Assembly: GCA_020853885.1 (NCBI GenBank)
Contig: JADYXZ010000020.1
Coordinates: 124,001 to 188,000, forward strand
Direction: 5' to 3'
Origin: Bradyrhizobiaceae bacterium
Lineage (GTDB): Bacteria; Pseudomonadota; Alphaproteobacteria; Rhizobiales; Xanthobacteraceae
DNA: 64,000 bases
Numbering within the stretch: position 1 is the first letter of the stretch; every line of letters begins with the position of its first letter. The translations under genes were made by a program, and so were the position numbers. Shown in pieces: positions 28,044-37,089 of the stretch. The notes under the pieces were generated by a model, which was not told where the DNA came from, did not search any database, and saw only the letters and a program-made list of their open reading frames with translations.

Positions 28044-28714
28044 GATGCTTTCTCCACGGCGGGTGCGAGCGCAGCAGCGGCTGCGCGCGCATTCGCAACA
28101 AATCGCAAAATCTTTGCGGCGTCTTTCACGCCGGGCTCGCTTTCGACGCCCGACGACACATCGACGGCGTCGGGCCGCGCGGTGCGGATCGCGGTGGCGA
28201 CGTTCTCCGGATCGAGGCCGCCGGACAGCATGACGGGTTTCGTGCGCTCGACGCGCGAAAGCAGGCTCCAGTCGAAGGCGCGGCCGTGGCCGCCGGGCCG
28301 CGTCGCGTCCTTGGGCGGACGGGCGTCGAACAGGAGCCGGTCGGCGACCGCAGCATAAGCCGGAACGGCATCGAGGTCGGCAGCGTCCGCCACCGGGATC
28401 GCCTTCATCACCGGCAGGCCCACACGCTTGCGAATCTCGCTCACGTGCGCGGGCGTCTCCTTGCCGTGAAGCTGGAGCAAGTCGGGCGCGACGGCGCGCG
28501 CGATGCCGTCGAGCAGCCGGTCGTCGGCGTCGACGCTCAAGGCCACCACGAGCGCCCTGCCGCGGGCGCGCGCAGCAAGCGCCGCGCCTTCTTCCAGCGA
28601 CACATTGCGCGGGCTCGGCGGGAAAAAGACGAGACCGACCATGTCGGCGCCGGCAGCGAGCGCCGCGTCCATGGCCGCTAAGTCCTTGATCCCACAAATC
28701 TTGATCTCGAGCAT
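28040..28714 (-). CDS. trpF: Phosphoribosylanthranilate isomerase
   Basis: Amadori rearrangement step of tryptophan synthesis. I take the ATG at 28714 ([15 protein letters not shown]), the usual TrpF start, rather than an in-frame ATG 36 bases upstream. The catalytic Cys is in KICGIK, the catalytic Asp in [24 protein letters not shown] and [15 protein letters not shown] complete the barrel. It has 224 aa. It is the first of the trpFBA trio. Confidence 0.95.
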   Translation of the reverse strand: MLEIKICGIKDLAAMDAALAAGADMVGLVFFPPSPRNVSLEEGAALAARARGRALVVALSVDADDRLLDGIARAVAPDLLQLHGKETPAHVSEIRKRVGLPVMKAIPVADAADLDAVPAYAAVADRLLFDARPPKDATRPGGHGRAFDWSLLSRVERTKPVMLSGGLDPENVATAIRTARPDAVDVSSGVESEPGVKDAAKILRFVANARAAAAALAPAVEKAS

Positions 28715-28777
28715 GCGGTTTCGATGGCACGCGGGCGCGCCCTTGTCCACCGCCCCCGGGGAACGGCCGCAACGCGC

Positions 28778-29122
28778 CTAAGGAGGCGGGATCAACGCCC
28801 GCGAGGCATAGGAGGACTCGGTGCGAGTGCGGGCCTGTGCCGCCGCCTTCTCGGCCCGGAGGCTCGCCGCCTCCCGCTCGGCCCGATGGGCGGCGAGCTT
28901 CCAGCGCAGCTTGCCGAACCAGACGGCGGTGCCGCCGATGAGAACACCCGCGATCAAGGCGCCGAGGATCACGATAAAGAGCGGCAGCTCCACCGCATAG
29001 GCGGGGGCATCCTGCGAAAAGGGATCGATCGAGAGGGTGACGGTGCGGCGGTTCGCGACCGCAAGGACGATCACGATCAGCGCGAGGGGCGTCAGCACAA
29101 GCCAGGCCAGGAACTTACGCAT
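28778..29122 (-). CDS. LapA domain (DUF1049) inner-membrane protein
   Basis: The 114-aa protein has two membrane helices ([20 protein letters not shown] at about 5-24; [19 protein letters not shown] at about 47-65) and a cytoplasmic basic coiled-coil tail rich in Arg/Ala/Glu. This matches LapA/YciS-like proteins, which in E. coli act with LapB in LPS assembly. In Hyphomicrobiales the gene usually sits between ihfB and trpF, as here. The end ([12 protein letters not shown]) is low complexity. Confidence 0.85.
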   Translation of the reverse strand: MRKFLAWLVLTPLALIVIVLAVANRRTVTLSIDPFSQDAPAYAVELPLFIVILGALIAGVLIGGTAVWFGKLRWKLAAHRAEREAASLRAEKAAAQARTRTESSYASRALIPPP

Positions 29123-29231
29123 GATGAAATCTACGCATGGTGGAATCTACACGTGGCGCAAGGCCCGAAGCCGCATCGCGCAACAGAATGTGCTCGGTCG
29201 ATTTACGCGCCCGGTTCGCGGCCGGACGGCA

Positions 29232-29522
29232 TCACTTCGCGGGACGACGGTTCAGCCGCTCGCGCATTTCCTTGCCGGTCTTGAAATAGGGCACGGCCTT
29301 TTCGTTGACCTTGACCTGCGCGCCGGTGCGCGGGTTGCGCCCGATGCGGGCCGGCCGCTGCTTCACGGAGAAGGCGCCGAAGCCGCGCAGCTCCACACGG
29401 TCGCCGCGCGCCAGCGCCTTGGTGATCTCGTCGAGAATGGCGTCGATGATGTTTTCGACGTCACGCTGGTACAGATGCGGATTCGTCTGTGCAATCCGCT
29501 GCACGAGTTCGGACTTTATCAT
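29232..29522 (-). CDS. ihfB: Integration host factor subunit beta
   Basis: DNA-bending protein that forms a heterodimer with IhfA. The 96-aa protein begins [18 protein letters not shown] and carries [21 protein letters not shown], the beta-arm with the intercalating proline. [11 protein letters not shown] ends the fold. It lies between sppA and lapA in the same direction; the rpsA-ihfB vicinity is widely conserved. Confidence 0.96.
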   Translation of the reverse strand: MIKSELVQRIAQTNPHLYQRDVENIIDAILDEITKALARGDRVELRGFGAFSVKQRPARIGRNPRTGAQVKVNEKAVPYFKTGKEMRERLNRRPAK

Positions 29523-29579
29523 TACGCCCAGCCGCCCCCGAGCAGAAAACCCGAACGATCCAAATGGGTTGGATCGACT

Positions 29580-30554
29580 TCAATCCGTTAAGGAAGGGTG
29601 CCAGAGGGCCAGTAGGCCGTCAAGCTGAGAACGCGCCACGGCATCGGTCAGTGCCTCGCTTGAAAGCACCGCACCCAAGCGGGGCAATCCAAGGCCCCGC
29701 GCGAGGCTCCCGGCCATGTCGAGCCAGCGAAACTCGGAGCCGAAGCGTCCCGCGCTCCAATTCCGGATGCGAAGATCGGCCGGGACGCCCTTGTTCTTCG
29801 CAAGCCACTCGCGGGCGGCGCGCTCGGTCCCGATCTCGTCGACCAGCCGGAGCGGCATTGCCTGGTTGGCGGTGAAGACGCGGCCGTCGGCCGCCTCCTT
29901 GAGCTGCACGTCGTCAAGCCCACGCCGCTCGCGCACGAGATCGCGGAACCAGTCGTAGCTGTCCATCACGAGCGCCTGCATGGCGGCGCGCGCCTCGGGC
30001 GTCGTCGGGGAATAGGGATTGGGCTCGGCCTTGAGCGGCGTCGATTTGATCTCTTCGACCTTCACGCCGACCGTGTCGAGGAGCGAGCTAACGTTCGGAT
30101 TCTGGAAGATCACGCCGATGGAGCCGACGATCGCATTGCGATGGGCGAAGATGCGATCGGTGCCGAGCGCGGCGACATAGCCGCCGGACGCGGCGAGGCC
30201 ATTGACCACGGCGACAACCGGCTTCTTCTCGGCGAGGCGGCGCAAGCCTTCATAGAGCGACTCGGCGCCGACGACGGTACCGCCGGGGCTGTCGATCGAG
30301 ACAATCACGGCGCGCGCGCCGGAGCGGCCGATGCGCTCCAGCATCTCGAGCCGCTGGCGGTCGGAACGGATCACCCCGCCGACGGTGACGCGGGCCACAT
30401 GCTCACGGCTTTCGGCAACGTAGCGGATGCCGTTGGTCGACATGTAGATACCGGCAATGAGGGCGACGATGGCGGCGACGGCGAGCGTCCGCCACAGGGT
30501 CAGCTTCCGCCGCAGGCGGCGGCGATCGACAATCGCATCGGCATCGAGGGACAT
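29580..30554 (-). CDS. sppA: Signal peptide peptidase SppA (36-kDa type)
   Basis: Membrane-bound serine protease that degrades cleaved signal peptides. The 324-aa protein has an N-terminal cytoplasmic basic stretch and one membrane helix (TLAVAAIVALIAGIYM, about 27-42), then the Clp-like fold: IDSPGGTVVGAESLYEGL, nucleophile Ser in NGLAASGGYVAA, GSIGVIFQNPN, and the general-base Lys region KSTPLKAEPNPYSP. This is the short bacterial form that works as an oligomer. ihfB follows. Confidence 0.92.
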   Translation of the reverse strand: MSLDADAIVDRRRLRRKLTLWRTLAVAAIVALIAGIYMSTNGIRYVAESREHVARVTVGGVIRSDRQRLEMLERIGRSGARAVIVSIDSPGGTVVGAESLYEGLRRLAEKKPVVAVVNGLAASGGYVAALGTDRIFAHRNAIVGSIGVIFQNPNVSSLLDTVGVKVEEIKSTPLKAEPNPYSPTTPEARAAMQALVMDSYDWFRDLVRERRGLDDVQLKEAADGRVFTANQAMPLRLVDEIGTERAAREWLAKNKGVPADLRIRNWSAGRFGSEFRWLDMAGSLARGLGLPRLGAVLSSEALTDAVARSQLDGLLALWHPSLTD

Positions 30555-30695
30555 GGTGGTGGCCTCCAGCTTGGACGACGAAAACGCGATTCGCGCCGCG
30601 GCGCGGAGATTAGTGCGCCGCTTGCGGCGCCATCAAGGCTTTGTGCGGAAAGGGTAATCGAAAGGAAAATGCCGCGCGGGCAAATGCGGCGTTGT

Positions 30696-30800
30696 CCTTC
30701 GAGACGCGACCCTTCGGGTCGCTCCTCAGGATGAGGCCCGTTGTCTAGAATCCGACCTCACCCTGAGGAGCCGCCGAAGGCGGCGTCTCGAAGGGTGAGG
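30696..30800. repeat. Palindromic intergenic repeat, family C (copy 1)
   Basis: CCTTCGAGACGC (30696-30707) pairs with GCGTCTCGAAGG (30783-30794); inside are CTCCTCAGGATGAGG and CCTCACCCTGAGGAG. A second copy with extra internal hairpins lies at 60981-61136. It occupies most of the 266-base gap between sppA and pyrE. Confidence 0.8.
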
Positions 30801-30820
30801 TCGATGGAAACACAGTCGCT

Positions 30821-31384
30821 TCAATCCTTCATGAAATCGCGGCGCGTGAAGAGCGAAGCGAACGGCACCTTGGCCTGCTCGAAGCTCTCGATCGCCCCTT
30901 CGAGACGGTCGACGATGGAGAGGACGAGCACCACCTCGGCGCCCGCCGCGCGCACTTCCTCGACCGCCTGGATGGCCGAGCCGCCGGTCGTGGTCACGTC
31001 TTCGAGGATCACGACTTTCTTGCCGGCGACACTGTCGATGCCGTCGATGCGCTTCTTGGTGCCGTGGTCCTTCACGGCCTTGCGCACGAAGAAGCCGGGA
31101 ATGGGTCTGCCCGCCTCATGGCTGAAGGCGGACACCGTCGCGATCAGCGGCACTGCCCCCATCTCCAGCCCGCCGACGAGGTCGACGTCGAGCTTCGACA
31201 GGCGGTCGAAGATCAGGCGCGCCAGCAGCGCCGCCCCCTCCGGGTGGAACATGGTCGGCTTCATGTCGAAGTAAAAATTACTCTCGCGGCCCGAGGCGAG
31301 AACGATTTTCTTGCGGCCGAAGGAGCGCTCGGCGATCAGCTGGATGAGCCTCTCGCGGATGGCGGCGGTGTCGGTCTGGCGCAT
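30821..31384 (-). CDS. pyrE: Orotate phosphoribosyltransferase
   Basis: Joins orotate with PRPP to give OMP in pyrimidine synthesis. The 187-aa protein has FGRKKIVLASGRESNFYFDMK at the N-terminus and the PRPP-binding motif VVILEDVTTTGGSA; the end LFTRRDFM is typical. It stands between rpsA and sppA, where many relatives have sppA or ihfB directly after rpsA. Repeat family C follows the stop, and the rpsA terminator precedes it, so it is probably transcribed on its own. Confidence 0.95.
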   Translation of the reverse strand: MRQTDTAAIRERLIQLIAERSFGRKKIVLASGRESNFYFDMKPTMFHPEGAALLARLIFDRLSKLDVDLVGGLEMGAVPLIATVSAFSHEAGRPIPGFFVRKAVKDHGTKKRIDGIDSVAGKKVVILEDVTTTGGSAIQAVEEVRAAGAEVVLVLSIVDRLEGAIESFEQAKVPFASLFTRRDFMKD

Positions 31385-31430
31385 GGAGGTTTTGTAGCCG
31401 CGTCCGCGAATGGAGGCCAGCCGAATACAG

Positions 31431-31457
31431 AACCGGCCGGGGTTTTCCCGGCCGGTT
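31431..31457 (-). terminator. Terminator after rpsA
   Basis: An 11-bp perfect stem AACCGGCCGGG / CCCGGCCGGTT with a 5-base loop begins four bases after the rpsA stop. On the minus strand the tail is CTGTATT, a weak T-run. Confidence 0.65.
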
Positions 31458-31461
31458 TATC

Positions 31462-33168
31462 TTATTCCTTCTTGGCGCTTTCGCGCTGCTTGAGCGCGCT
31501 GCCGAGAATGTCGCCGAGTGTGGCGCCCGAGTCGGACGAGCCGTACTGGGCGACCGCTTCCTTCTCCTCGGCAATCTCGAGCGCCTTGATGGAGACGGTG
31601 ACCTTGCGGGCGCGCTTGTCGAACAGCGTCACGCGGGCGTCGAACTTGTCGCCGACGGTGAAGCGCTCGGCGCGCTGCTCGGCGCGGTCGCGCGAGAGCT
31701 CGGAGCGCTTGACGAAGGAGGTGAGGTCTGTGCCGACGATCTTCACGTCGAGGCCGGCATCCTGCACGCCGGTCACCTCGCAGGTGACGACCGAGCCCTT
31801 CTTGAGGTCGCCCGCCTGGGCGAAGGGATCGCCCTGCAGCTGCTTGATGCCAAGGGAGATGCGCTCCTTCTCGACATCCACGTCGAGCACGACGGCGCTC
31901 ACCGTGTCGCCCTTCTTGTATTCCTCGATCACCTGCTCGCCCGGACGGTTCCAGTCGAGATCGGAGAGGTGGACCATGCCGTCGACATCGCCGTCGAGGC
32001 CGAGGAAGAGGCCGAACTCGGTCTTGTTCTTGACTTCGCCTTCGACCGTCGAGCCGACCGGATGGCGCTCGGCGAACGCCTCCCACGGATTGGCGAGCGT
32101 CTGCTTCAGGCCGAGCGAGATGCGGCGCTTGACGGGGTCGACCTCGAGGATCGCGACTTCCACTTCCTGCGAGGTGGAGACGATCTTGCCCGGATGCAGG
32201 TTCTTCTTGGTCCAGGACATCTCGGAGACGTGCACAAGGCCCTCGATGCCGGGCTCGAGCTCCACGAACGCGCCGTAGTCGGTGATGTTGGTGACGCGGC
32301 CCTTGACCTTGGTGCCGACCGGATACTTCGCCTCGATCCCTTCCCACGGATCGCCCTGCAGCTGCTTCATGCCGAGCGAGATGCGGTGGGTCTCGTGGTT
32401 GATCTTGATGATCTTGACCTTGACGGTCTGGCCGATCGAGAGAACCTCGGATGGATGGTTCACGCGGCGCCAGGCAATGTCGGTGACGTGCAGCAAGCCG
32501 TCGATGCCGCCGAGATCGACGAACGCGCCGTAGTCGGTGATGTTCTTGACGACGCCGTCGACGACCTGACCTTCCTCGAGGCTGGAGACGAGCTCCTGAC
32601 GCTGGCCAGCGCGCGTCTCTTCCAGCACCGTGCGGCGGGAGACGACGATGTTGCCGCGGCGGCGGTCCATCTTCAGGATCTGGAACGGCTGCTGATTGTG
32701 CATCAGCGGGCCGATGTCGCGGATCGGGCGGATGTCGACCTGGCTGCGCGGCAGGAAGGCAACGGCGCCGTCGAGATCGACGGTGTAGCCGCCCTTCACC
32801 TGATTGAAGATCACGCCGGTGACCTTCTCGTTGTTCTGGAACGCCTTCTCGAGACGGACCCAGGATTCCTCACGCCGCGCCTTGTCGCGCGACAGCACCG
32901 CTTCACCGAGTGCGTTCTCGATGCGGTCGAGATAGACCTCGACCTCGTCGCCGATCTTCAGGCTCGAGTCGCGGCCCGGCCCGGCAAATTCCTTCAAGGG
33001 CACGCGGCCCTCGGTCTTCAATCCGATGTCGATGACGGCAATGTCTTTCTCGATCGCAACGACCTTGCCCTTGACGACGGACCCTTCCTGCATCTCGGCG
33101 CGGCCGAAGGATTCCTCCAGCAGGGCGGCAAAGTCCTCCCGGGTGGGATGGGTAGCGGTAGCAGGCAT
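31462..33168 (-). CDS. rpsA: 30S ribosomal protein S1
   Basis: Large RNA-binding ribosomal protein that helps mRNA docking on the 30S subunit. The 568-aa protein has six S1 (OB-fold) repeats; the best are seen at ITDYGAFVDLGGIDGLLHVTD, ITDYGAFVELEPGIEGLVHVS (each beginning VxNITDYGAF) and the following KTEFGLFLGLDGDVDGMVHL. It follows cmk in the same direction, the common cmk-rpsA order. Confidence 0.97.
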   Translation of the reverse strand: MPATATHPTREDFAALLEESFGRAEMQEGSVVKGKVVAIEKDIAVIDIGLKTEGRVPLKEFAGPGRDSSLKIGDEVEVYLDRIENALGEAVLSRDKARREESWVRLEKAFQNNEKVTGVIFNQVKGGYTVDLDGAVAFLPRSQVDIRPIRDIGPLMHNQQPFQILKMDRRRGNIVVSRRTVLEETRAGQRQELVSSLEEGQVVDGVVKNITDYGAFVDLGGIDGLLHVTDIAWRRVNHPSEVLSIGQTVKVKIIKINHETHRISLGMKQLQGDPWEGIEAKYPVGTKVKGRVTNITDYGAFVELEPGIEGLVHVSEMSWTKKNLHPGKIVSTSQEVEVAILEVDPVKRRISLGLKQTLANPWEAFAERHPVGSTVEGEVKNKTEFGLFLGLDGDVDGMVHLSDLDWNRPGEQVIEEYKKGDTVSAVVLDVDVEKERISLGIKQLQGDPFAQAGDLKKGSVVTCEVTGVQDAGLDVKIVGTDLTSFVKRSELSRDRAEQRAERFTVGDKFDARVTLFDKRARKVTVSIKALEIAEEKEAVAQYGSSDSGATLGDILGSALKQRESAKKE

Positions 33169-33220
33169 TCAGACTCCTCAAACGGCAAAAAGGGTGCGGG
33201 CGGTGCCGCACCCCAGCCAA

Positions 33221-33838
33221 TCATGCGCGGCGGACGATCTTCAGGACCTCCCGGAATGCCGCCTCTATATCCAAGTCGGTGGTATCGAGCAAGACAGCAT
33301 CCGGCGCGGGTTTCAGCGGTGCCGCGCTACGCCCAGAATCCCGCTCGTCGCGCCGGCGGATATCGGCAAGCACTTGATCGAAGCGGAGATTCTCGCCTCG
33401 CGCGAGAAGCTCCTGATGGCGGCGGGCGGCGCGGACCTCGGGCGTCGCGGTTACGAAAATCTTCACCTCGGCTTCGGGCGCGATCACGGTGCCGGTGTCG
33501 CGGCCGTCGAGCACAGCGCCGCCGGGCCGGCGGGCGAAGTCCTGCTGCAGCTTGAGGAGGGCCGCGCGGACCTCCGGGATCGCGGCCACGCGCGAGGCGG
33601 CTTCGCCGAGTGCGGCGCCCGAGAGCCGACCGCGGTCCAGCGCAGCGAGGTCGACGTCGCGGGCGGCGGCGCTTGCCGCCTCGACGTCGTCGGGCGAACG
33701 GCCTTCCGCCAGCACGCGCTCGGCGACGGAGCGATAGAGGAGGCCGGTGTCGAGGTGCGGCACCTTGAGGTGTTCGGCAAGCCGCCGCGCGAGCGTGCCT
33801 TTGCCGGATGCCGCCGGGCCATCGATGGTGACGATCAT
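33221..33838 (-). CDS. cmk: Cytidylate kinase
   Basis: Phosphorylates CMP and dCMP to the diphosphates. I take the ATG at 33838 ([19 protein letters not shown]); the frame extends 18 codons further upstream but those codons are not typical of the family. The 205-aa protein has the P-loop [33 protein letters not shown] and the lid [15 protein letters not shown]. It lies between aroA and rpsA. Confidence 0.95.
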   Translation of the reverse strand: MIVTIDGPAASGKGTLARRLAEHLKVPHLDTGLLYRSVAERVLAEGRSPDDVEAASAAARDVDLAALDRGRLSGAALGEAASRVAAIPEVRAALLKLQQDFARRPGGAVLDGRDTGTVIAPEAEVKIFVTATPEVRAARRHQELLARGENLRFDQVLADIRRRDERDSGRSAAPLKPAPDAVLLDTTDLDIEAAFREVLKIVRRA

Positions 33839-33903
33839 GGCAATGCCGCCATTTGAGCATGAACGATCATGGCGCTTTGAGCTGATGTCCATTTTTTATC
33901 TTT

Positions 33904-33950
33904 GCGCATGATCTTATCCGAAAAGTCTGCAACTTTTCGGGATCATGCGC
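33904..33950. repeat. Palindromic repeat, family B (copy 1), overlapping the aroA stop
   Basis: GCGCATGATC (33904-33913) and GATCATGCGC (33941-33950) enclose CCGAAAAGT (33918-33926) and ACTTTTCGG (33932-33940). The right arm contains the aroA stop codon (33943-33945). The sequence type (GCATGATC...CCGAAAAGT) is common between genes in Bradyrhizobium-like genomes. Copy 2 is at 36938-37011. Confidence 0.85.
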
Positions 33951-35319
33951 CGATCTCGGCGCCGAGCGAGCTCATCAGCTCGGCGAAGCCGGGGAAGCTC
34001 GTGGCGACGAACGAGGCGTCGTCGACCGCCACCGGCTTGTCGCTGGCAAGGCCCATGACAAGAAAGCTCATGGCGATGCGATGGTCCATGTGGGTCACGA
34101 CGGTGCCGCCGCCTTTGGCGCGGCCGCGGCCACGCACGATGAGGTCGTCGCCCGCGATCTCATGCTCGACACCATTCGCGGCAAGTCCGGCGGCGATGGC
34201 CGCGAGGCGGTCGGATTCCTTCACGCGCAGCTCGGCAAGACCGCGCAGGCGCGTCTCGCCTTCGGCGAAGGCCGCCGCCACCGCCAGCACCGGATATTCG
34301 TCGATCATCGACGGCGCGCGAGCCGCCGGCACGTCAACACCGCGCAGCGACGACGCGCGCACGCGTAGGTCGACGACCGGCTCGCCGCCCTCGTCGCGGC
34401 GGTCGATCTCCTCGATACTTGCGCCCATCTCGCGCAGCGTCGCGTAGAGGCCGGCGCGCAAGGGGTTCGCGAGCACGCCTTCGAGGATCAGTTCGGAGCC
34501 CGGCACGATCAACGCGGCGACCAGCGGAAATGCCGCCGATGAAGGATCGGCGGGGACCACGATCTTCTGCGGCGTAAGCTCGGGACGACCCCTGAGCGAA
34601 ATGCGGCGTCCGTGCGCGCCCTGCTTCGTCACGGAAATTTCCGCGCCGAAGTGGCGCAGCATGCGCTCGGTGTGATCGCGGGTCGCTTCCTTCTCGATCA
34701 GCGTCGTCTCGCCAGGGGCGGCGAGCCCACACAGGAGCACCGCCGATTTCACCTGCGCGGAGGGAACGGGGCTCTCATAATCGATGGGGATCGGATCCTG
34801 CGCGCCGCGCAGGCGAATGGGCAGGCGGCCGCCCTCGCTTTCCTCGACGACCGAGACGCCCATGCGGACGAGCGGCTCCAGCACGCGGCGCATCGGGCGC
34901 TTGCGCAGGCTCGCATCACCGTCGAAGGTCGCCTCGATCGGATGGCCAGCGACGACGCCCATGGCGAGCCGGGTGCCGGTGCCGGCATTGCCGAAGTCGA
35001 GGACCCCGGCCGGCTGCAGGAGCGTCCCGATGCCGGCGCCGCGAATCGTCCACGCGCCGGGGCCGCGGCGCTCGAGCGCGCCGCCGAGTGCCGCGCAGGC
35101 GCGCACCGTCGCGAGCACGTCCTCGCCTTCCAGCAGCCCCTCGATCTCGCTCGCGCCCACGGTTAACAGACCGACAAGCAGTGCCCGATGCGAGATGGAC
35201 TTGTCTCCCGGCACGCGGGCGCGACCGCGGAGCGAACCGCCGCGCCGGCCGGCGAGCGGCATCTGCGCCGTCCCGGGGGCGGCTGCGCCAACCATTGCTT
35301 CTGTGCGGTTTTTCTGCAT
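33943..35319 (-). CDS. aroA: 3-phosphoshikimate 1-carboxyvinyltransferase (EPSP synthase)
   Basis: Penultimate step toward chorismate: joins shikimate 3-phosphate with PEP. The 458-aa protein has [28 protein letters not shown] (the substrate loop, with Ala at the position that is usually a second Gly-type residue in class I enzymes), [13 protein letters not shown] and [11 protein letters not shown]. The GNAGTGTRL form (rather than GNAGTAMRPL) resembles the class II, glyphosate-tolerant type seen in Agrobacterium CP4. The stop codon lies inside repeat family B. Confidence 0.94.
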   Translation of the reverse strand: MQKNRTEAMVGAAAPGTAQMPLAGRRGGSLRGRARVPGDKSISHRALLVGLLTVGASEIEGLLEGEDVLATVRACAALGGALERRGPGAWTIRGAGIGTLLQPAGVLDFGNAGTGTRLAMGVVAGHPIEATFDGDASLRKRPMRRVLEPLVRMGVSVVEESEGGRLPIRLRGAQDPIPIDYESPVPSAQVKSAVLLCGLAAPGETTLIEKEATRDHTERMLRHFGAEISVTKQGAHGRRISLRGRPELTPQKIVVPADPSSAAFPLVAALIVPGSELILEGVLANPLRAGLYATLREMGASIEEIDRRDEGGEPVVDLRVRASSLRGVDVPAARAPSMIDEYPVLAVAAAFAEGETRLRGLAELRVKESDRLAAIAAGLAANGVEHEIAGDDLIVRGRGRAKGGGTVVTHMDHRIAMSFLVMGLASDKPVAVDDASFVATSFPGFAELMSSLGAEIGA

Positions 35320-35449
35320 TCGGCGCGAGGCTGTAGCACGCGCGCCCTAGGCGCGTCACGGACGCGGGGGCCTTGCGAATTCGACCTTGACAGCTACATG
35401 CGTGCGGGTCATGGAGGCACCCATTTTCCAAATCCATGGAGCAAGCGCG

Positions 35450-35848
35450 GTGGCGAAGCCTGACCTTGGCTTCAAGCGAGTTTGCGGGAATTGCGGGACG
35501 AAGTTCTATGACTTCGGCCGCAGCCCGATCATCTGTCCCAAGTGCGGGACGGTCTATGCGGTGACCGGCGCGGCGCGTGCCGCGGCGCGACCGGAACCCG
35601 CCGCGGAGGCCGAAGAGGCGGAGGTCGCGCCCGCGGGCGCGGAGATCATCTCCCTCGAGGAGGCCGAGGCGGAGACCACCGGCAAGAAGAAGAAGCCGGT
35701 GACCGCCGATGTCGACGTCGATACCGACGACGACGTCGAGGTCGAGGGCGGCGACGAGGACGATACCTTCCTCGAAGAGGAGGAAGAGGAATCGGGCGAC
35801 GTCTCCGACATCATCGGCGAGAAGCTCGAGGAAGACCGCGAAAGCTGA
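35450..35848 (+). CDS. TIGR02300 family protein (zinc-ribbon, acidic tail)
   Basis: Conserved alphaproteobacterial protein of unknown function. I take GTG at 35450 (VAKPDLGFKRVCGNCG), which has GGAG 9 bases ahead and gives the typical AKPDLG start; ATG at 35411 is an alternative. The N-terminus has two CxxC pairs (CGNCGTKFYDFGRSPIICPKC), a likely zinc ribbon; the second half is strongly acidic with runs of Asp/Glu. It ends 105 bases before tRNA-Ala. Confidence 0.85.
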   Translation: MAKPDLGFKRVCGNCGTKFYDFGRSPIICPKCGTVYAVTGAARAAARPEPAAEAEEAEVAPAGAEIISLEEAEAETTGKKKKPVTADVDVDTDDDVEVEGGDEDDTFLEEEEEESGDVSDIIGEKLEEDRES

Positions 35849-35953
35849 CGCCCTTGAGGCCGGCGCGGCCTTGTGCTTGAACCGGCGAGCTCAGCAAGAC
35901 CCTGGAGAAACGGCCGTTTCCCAATCGGCCGCAGGGCTTGTCCGGCGTGGAAT

Positions 35954-36029
<76 letters not shown>

Positions 36030-36134
36030 GCCTTCGCCGCAGCATCGACCGGGCGCGGCGCAAGCTATTGATCGGCCAAGAACCCCGCTCTTGAAGCGGC
36101 CCGGCAGAACCCCATATTTCGCTTGAACCGGAGA

Positions 36135-36202
36135 CCGGAACGGCTGCCGGTTCCGGGGTGCCATACCGGGCCCCGCAAAGTCGCTTGCAAGAGGACTTTG
36201 CG
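36135..36202 (+). promoter_or_regulatory. Hairpin leader of hsp20, candidate ROSE-like RNA thermometer
   Basis: Two hairpins lie just before the hsp20 ATG (36207). The first is CCGGAACGG / CC(G)GTTCCGG (36135-36156). The second pairs CGCAAAGTC (36174-36182) with GACTTTGCG (36194-36202), and its loop and stem hold the ribosome-binding site AAGAGGA (36189-36195). TCGCT (36181-36185) fits the U-Y-GCU signature of ROSE elements, which control small heat shock genes in rhizobia. The structure is seen; heat sensing is inferred. Confidence 0.5.
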
Positions 36203-36206
36203 CGTC

Positions 36207-36641
36207 ATGTCGCGGATTCCCTCGCTGTCGAGCCCGTTTCTCCTGGGCTTCGACGAAATCGAGCGGGCGCTCGACCGGGTCGTCAAGAGCGCGGACGGCT
36301 TTCCGCCGTACAATATCGAACGGCTGGCGCGCGAAGGCGACAAACCGGAACGGTTGCGCATCACGCTCGCGGTCGCCGGCTTTTCCCGCGACGACCTTGA
36401 AATCACGGTCGAGGACAACGAACTCGTGATCCGGGGCCGCCAGGAGCCCGACAACAACGAGCGCGTCTTTCTCCATCGCGGCATCGCCGCGCGCCAATTC
36501 CAGCGCACCTTCGTGCTGGCGGACGGCATGGAGGTGACAGGGGCCGAACTGAAGGACGGCCTGCTGCTGATCGATCTGGAGCGGCCGGAAACCGCCAGGG
36601 CGCCGCGGCGAATTCAGATCGCGACGCCGAAGTCGACGTAA
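36207..36641 (+). CDS. Hsp20 family small heat shock protein
   Basis: ATP-independent chaperone that holds unfolding proteins. I take the ATG at 36207 (MSRIPSLSSPFLLGFDEIERALDRV), with a ribosome-binding site 12 bases ahead; this N-terminus is typical of rhizobial Hsp20. The 144-aa protein has the alpha-crystallin domain: RLRITLAVAGFSRDDLEITVE, VIRGRQ, RVFLHRGIAARQFQRTF and DGLLLIDLERP. Its leader may be an RNA thermometer. The DUF1150 gene follows by 24 bases, the usual pair in Hyphomicrobiales. Confidence 0.92.
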   Translation: MSRIPSLSSPFLLGFDEIERALDRVVKSADGFPPYNIERLAREGDKPERLRITLAVAGFSRDDLEITVEDNELVIRGRQEPDNNERVFLHRGIAARQFQRTFVLADGMEVTGAELKDGLLLIDLERPETARAPRRIQIATPKST

Positions 36642-36665
36642 CGCAGGCGAGTGAGGAGTACCGAC

Positions 36666-36932
36666 ATGATCAAGACGATCGAGAAGAAGAACGATATCGA
36701 ACTCACGCCGGAAGCCTTCGCCGTGCTCGGCGACGGCGAGATCGCCTATGTGCGTCCGATTCTGTCCGACGAAGTGAGGACGCTGTATCCGCAGGCGCCG
36801 AAGCTCGCGCCGGGCCTGAAGCTGTTCTCGCTGCACGCGGCCGACGGCACGCCGATCATGATCACCGACAGCCGCGAGGCGGCGGAAGCGAACGCGCGCG
36901 AGCACGAGCTCGCCACGGTGAGCGTGCACTAA
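36666..36932 (+). CDS. DUF1150 family protein
   Basis: The 88-aa protein begins MIKTIEKKNDIELTPEAFAVLGDGEIAYVRPI and has LKLFSLHAADGTPIMITDSREAAEANA. This matches DUF1150, a conserved small protein found beside hsp20 in Hyphomicrobiales; function unknown. ATG at 36666 is favoured because GTGAGGAG just upstream gives a good ribosome-binding site, though a GTG at 36651 is in frame. A role in stress response is inferred only from the neighbour. Confidence 0.85.
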   Translation: MIKTIEKKNDIELTPEAFAVLGDGEIAYVRPILSDEVRTLYPQAPKLAPGLKLFSLHAADGTPIMITDSREAAEANAREHELATVSVH

Positions 36933-36937
36933 GTTTT

Positions 36938-37011
36938 GCGCGTGATCCCTCGGGTCGAGCCCGAGGGCATGCTTTTCCGAAAACCGGTTCCCACTTTTCG
37001 GGATCACGCGC
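36938..37011. repeat. Palindromic repeat, family B (copy 2)
   Basis: Outer 12-bp arms GCGCGTGATCCC (36938-36949) and GGGATCACGCGC (37000-37011). Inside are TCGGG-TCGAG-CCCGA and the AAACCGGTTCCCACTTTTCGG block typical of this family. It starts six bases after the DUF1150 stop. Confidence 0.85.
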
Positions 37012-37040
37012 TAGGCGCAATCCTGAAAGAACGGAGTTTC

Positions 37041-37079
37041 AATCGCCGCCCGGAGAGATCCGGGCGGCGATTGTATTTT
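37041..37079. terminator. Strong hairpin terminator between convergent DUF1150 and ptsN genes
   Basis: A perfect 13-bp stem AATCGCCGCCCGG (37041-37053) / CCGGGCGGCGATT (37060-37072) with loop AGAGAT. On the plus strand it is followed by GTATTTT. It could serve both converging units. Confidence 0.75.
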
Positions 37080-37089
37080 CGCGCACAAA

